Below are positions 61,812 to 64,000 of a stretch of 64,000 nucleotides of DNA, one piece after another (the stretch's first letter is position 1; each line of letters opens with the position of its first letter). The stretch covers positions 62,001 to 126,000 of the forward strand of contig JAQSYO010000007.1 in NCBI GenBank assembly GCA_029256105.1, in the 5' to 3' direction. The notes beneath the pieces are model-generated. The model did no database searches. It was not told the origin of the DNA and saw only the letters and a list, made by a program, of their open reading frames with translations. The translations under genes and the position numbers were made by a program. The stretch is from Herbinix sp. (GTDB taxonomy: Bacteria > Bacillota > Clostridia > Lachnospirales > Lachnospiraceae).

Positions 61812-63812
61812 ATGAAAAAGGTAATGCGTGCTATGCTGGCTTACGTCGTAGCTTTTGTTCTTGTGGCTACCATGCTTGCAGGTTGCGGAAGTCCGAAGAA
61901 CGACACGACGACCGAGACGGAGACAGAGACTGCTACTCCGACGGAGAAAGCAGAAGTTAAAACAGGGGATGAGGCAGAACCTGCGCCGACGGGAGAGATG
62001 ACGGAGGTTGGAACTCCGAGAAATGAAACACTTATCGTTGAGTGCCAGTCACCTACTGACACACCAGGACAATTTAATTCCTATATGCAGGGAACTACGA
62101 TGGGCTTCGGTATTCATCAGCTTATGTCAGCGATGATGTGGGAGATCGATACTGTAAAAGGTGAGCAGTTCGGCGAAGTTGCGGATGGTATGCCCGTATC
62201 AAATGCTGATTTTACTGAGCATACAGTCAAGATACGTCAGGGTATTAAATGGTCAGATGGCGAAGACTTAAATGCTGACGACGTTGTATTTACATTTAAT
62301 ATGATAATGACCAACCCTGGTATAAACCAGAATGCTTATTTCAATCAGGTATTCAAATCTGTTGAAAAAGTAGACGATTATACCGTTAAGTTTGTTACGA
62401 ACGAGTCTTTCCCGCGTTTAGCACAGAAATTCGGCGTTACCATCTGGGGTAATGATTTAAGAATCGTTCCGGAGCACATCTACTCAAAGCAGACGGATGT
62501 TACAGAGTTTAAGGATTCGGAGCCTGTTGTTGCCGGTCCATATACGGTAAAGGCTTATGACGAATTAGGAAAATGGATTCTATATGAACGTCGTGAAGAC
62601 TGGCAGGCTAGTACGGTTGGGGTTGTAACTGGAAAACAGCCGCTGGCTAAATACGTATGGTTCCGAAATCTTGGCGATGATACTACCCGTCAGATGAGTC
62701 TTATCAACAATGAAGTTGATATTCTTTGTGAGGTAACACCGGAAATGCTGGAAGTTATGACTGCACAGAATCCGAATATTGCATGCTGGTACAAAGATTT
62801 TCCGTATGCTACGAGTGATGATCCCTGCTCAAAAGGCTTAGCTTTCTCTATGGGTAAGGGTGCGCCCTATGACAATAAAGATTTCCGTTGGGGGATTGCA
62901 CTTGCTATGAATTTTGACGAGATATCACAGAATATATTTGACGGGGTCGGCCGTTCTTCACCATTCCCTATTATTACTAACACAAGTGCCGCTCAGGAGC
63001 TTTATGTTAAACCCATACTTCCATGGCTTGAATCGTTCACTCTTGATTTGGGAGATGGTACTACTGTGAAGCCATTCGACACTGGTTATGCAGAGAGAAT
63101 TGCTGGAGTTCTCAGGGACAAAGGCTATGATATCACCACAGATCACAATGCGCTTATCGATATGTTTGGTGTAGGCTGCTGGAAATATGATACTGCAGCA
63201 GCAGAGAAGCTATTTATTAAAGCAGGTCTTGAGAAAAAAGCCGACGGCTGGTATTTTAATGGGAAACCGTTCACCTTTAACATGACATATCTTGCGGATA
63301 CAGAGGCTCAAGCAGGTCGTGGTACTCAGGCAGCTTATGACCAGCTGACCAAGTTCGGATTCAAAATTAACCTTGTCAGTGAATCCAGTGCAACCTGGAG
63401 CACCAATGATTTTACAGGACAGTTTGATATAGGCGGATACTGGCCTACCGGTTTCATAACCAAAGATATTTACTCACAGATCAATGGTTGGGATGCCGAT
63501 CTTATCGTTCCGATCGGAGAGAGAGGTTCGGGTCAGGGTACTCGTTGGAATAATGCCAAAGCTACCGATATCATTCACGAATTGGCGAAACTTTCACCGG
63601 ATGATCCGAAATCTTATGAGTTGGGTCTCGAATTTTTCAAAGTATCGATAGAAGAGCTTCCATTTATTGGTTTCCATTCAGGCGTTAAGTTCGTTCCGAC
63701 GAACAGTACTTACTGGAATAACTACCCAAGTGCTGACAATCCCTATAATGGTCCTTGGTGGTGGTGGAGCTGCTTTAAATATATAACAACAGAGATTTCA
63801 CCGGTTCAGTAA
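61812..63812 (+). CDS. family-5 ABC transporter substrate-binding lipoprotein
   Basis: A 666-aa binding protein of the SBP_bac_5 (peptide/nickel/oligosaccharide) family, somewhat longer than usual. Lipobox MLAGC near residue 25, a Thr/Glu-rich linker to about residue 60 (TTTETETETATPTEKAE), then the family core: IRQGIKWSDGEDLNADDVVFTFN near 138, YTVKFVTNESFPRLAQ near 195 and KGLAFSMGKGAPYDNKDFRWGIALAMN near 340. Aromatic-rich C-terminus (YNGPWWWWSCFKY). Ligand may be an oligopeptide or an oligosaccharide, as in hemicellulose-using bacteria. AAAGGAGG is 7 bases before the ATG. First gene of an operon continuing to the right. Confidence 0.9.
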   Translation: MKKVMRAMLAYVVAFVLVATMLAGCGSPKNDTTTETETETATPTEKAEVKTGDEAEPAPTGEMTEVGTPRNETLIVECQSPTDTPGQFNSYMQGTTMGFGIHQLMSAMMWEIDTVKGEQFGEVADGMPVSNADFTEHTVKIRQGIKWSDGEDLNADDVVFTFNMIMTNPGINQNAYFNQVFKSVEKVDDYTVKFVTNESFPRLAQKFGVTIWGNDLRIVPEHIYSKQTDVTEFKDSEPVVAGPYTVKAYDELGKWILYERREDWQASTVGVVTGKQPLAKYVWFRNLGDDTTRQMSLINNEVDILCEVTPEMLEVMTAQNPNIACWYKDFPYATSDDPCSKGLAFSMGKGAPYDNKDFRWGIALAMNFDEISQNIFDGVGRSSPFPIITNTSAAQELYVKPILPWLESFTLDLGDGTTVKPFDTGYAERIAGVLRDKGYDITTDHNALIDMFGVGCWKYDTAAAEKLFIKAGLEKKADGWYFNGKPFTFNMTYLADTEAQAGRGTQAAYDQLTKFGFKINLVSESSATWSTNDFTGQFDIGGYWPTGFITKDIYSQINGWDADLIVPIGERGSGQGTRWNNAKATDIIHELAKLSPDDPKSYELGLEFFKVSIEELPFIGFHSGVKFVPTNSTYWNNYPSADNPYNGPWWWWSCFKYITTEISPVQ

Positions 63813-63898
63813 ATATAATTGGGTTGAGAAATCGATTTATTTATCATGAATAACAAAACATCACAATATTGAATTAAAACATAAGTTTATAGATATTT

Positions 63899-63933
63899 TG
63901 TTACTGCCTGGTGGCACTCACCGGGCAGTAACA
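63899..63933 (+). other. strong hairpin after the binding-protein gene
   Basis: TGTTACTGCCTGG (63899-63911) pairs with CCGGGCAGTAACA (63921-63933) around a 9-base loop, no T-tract. Third case in this window of a hairpin between a binding-protein gene and the next transporter gene. Confidence 0.75.
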
Positions 63934-63980
63934 GTATTAAAGAAAAATTATCACGAATATACAAAAAAGGAGTGAAGCCG

Positions 63981-64000
63981 TTGAAATTTCGCAAATATTT
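63981..64000 (+). CDS. start of next gene (probable ABC permease), cut by window end
   Basis: GGAG at 63969-63972 stands 8 bases before a TTG at 63981 that opens a frame (L/M)KFRKY and runs off the window. Position after a family-5 binding protein suggests the first permease of a DppB/DppC-type transporter. Only six codons are visible, so identity is inferred from context alone. Confidence 0.45.

Overview
The window reads as chromosomal DNA of a low-GC, anaerobic Firmicute, most likely a plant-fibre-degrading member of the Lachnospiraceae (Lachnoclostridium/Clostridium phytofermentans-like). This is inferred from A+T-rich intergenic DNA, strong AGGAGG ribosome binding sites, T-box and lysine riboswitch control, many lipoprotein solute-binding proteins and a family-115 xylan alpha-glucuronidase. 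No complete mobile element, rRNA, complete tRNA or CRISPR array is visible.

Layout. 1-6366: end of a membrane protein gene, a C_GCAxxG redox-type protein, tyrS behind a tyrosine T-box, then a cytoplasmic GH115 enzyme with its own promoter and a DUF1847 gene. 6367-8523: two short tandem-repeat arrays (8-bp and 9-bp units) around a lipoprotein and a GNAT acetyltransferase. 8524-11411: an ECF sigma factor with a DUF4179 membrane partner, and a TipA-like MerR regulator on a 19-bp-spacer promoter. 11577-15381: aroF-tyrA-aroA (aromatic amino acid synthesis). 15592-24924: an EF-G paralogue, two NCS2 nucleobase permeases, membrane proteins and a cyclophilin lipoprotein. 24969-27931: a lysine riboswitch in front of an amino acid ABC transporter, presumably for lysine. 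28157-31466: a 52-aa low-complexity ORF, a 17-bp tandem array, a small membrane protein, an amidase and a metallo-beta-lactamase-fold protein. 31654-34968: a TetR-controlled ABC-2 exporter operon. 35117-42136: a sensory cluster with a hybrid histidine kinase, a LytTR regulator plus degenerate AgrC-like partner, a lone receiver and a chemoreceptor. 42339-44376: a MATE pump and MarR regulator with paired operators.

The most interesting region is 44795-55914. Twelve same-strand genes with short gaps and one terminator encode a Liv-type ABC transporter, a cytidylate-kinase-like protein, a D-amino acid transaminase, a DUF4392 protein, PxpB, PxpC, a DUF1445 protein and PxpA. DUF1445 and DUF4392 are the two halves of animal D-glutamate cyclase (DGLUCY), and PxpABC is the bacterial ATP-dependent 5-oxoprolinase. 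I infer an import and catabolic route from D-amino acids or D-glutamate through 5-oxoproline to glutamate. It is preceded by a tandem duplication (about 133 nt) of a structured, terminator-ending leader that I do not recognise.

The last part holds an LTA-synthase-like sulfatase-fold enzyme with an IPT/TIG-like tail, followed within 20 bases by what looks like the 3' end of a tmRNA gene (possible integration scar). After that come small unknown genes, an esterase of the GLSMGG type, and the start of a peptide/oligosaccharide ABC transporter operon that runs off the right edge. In each of the three ABC operons a strong hairpin separates the binding-protein gene from the first permease gene.
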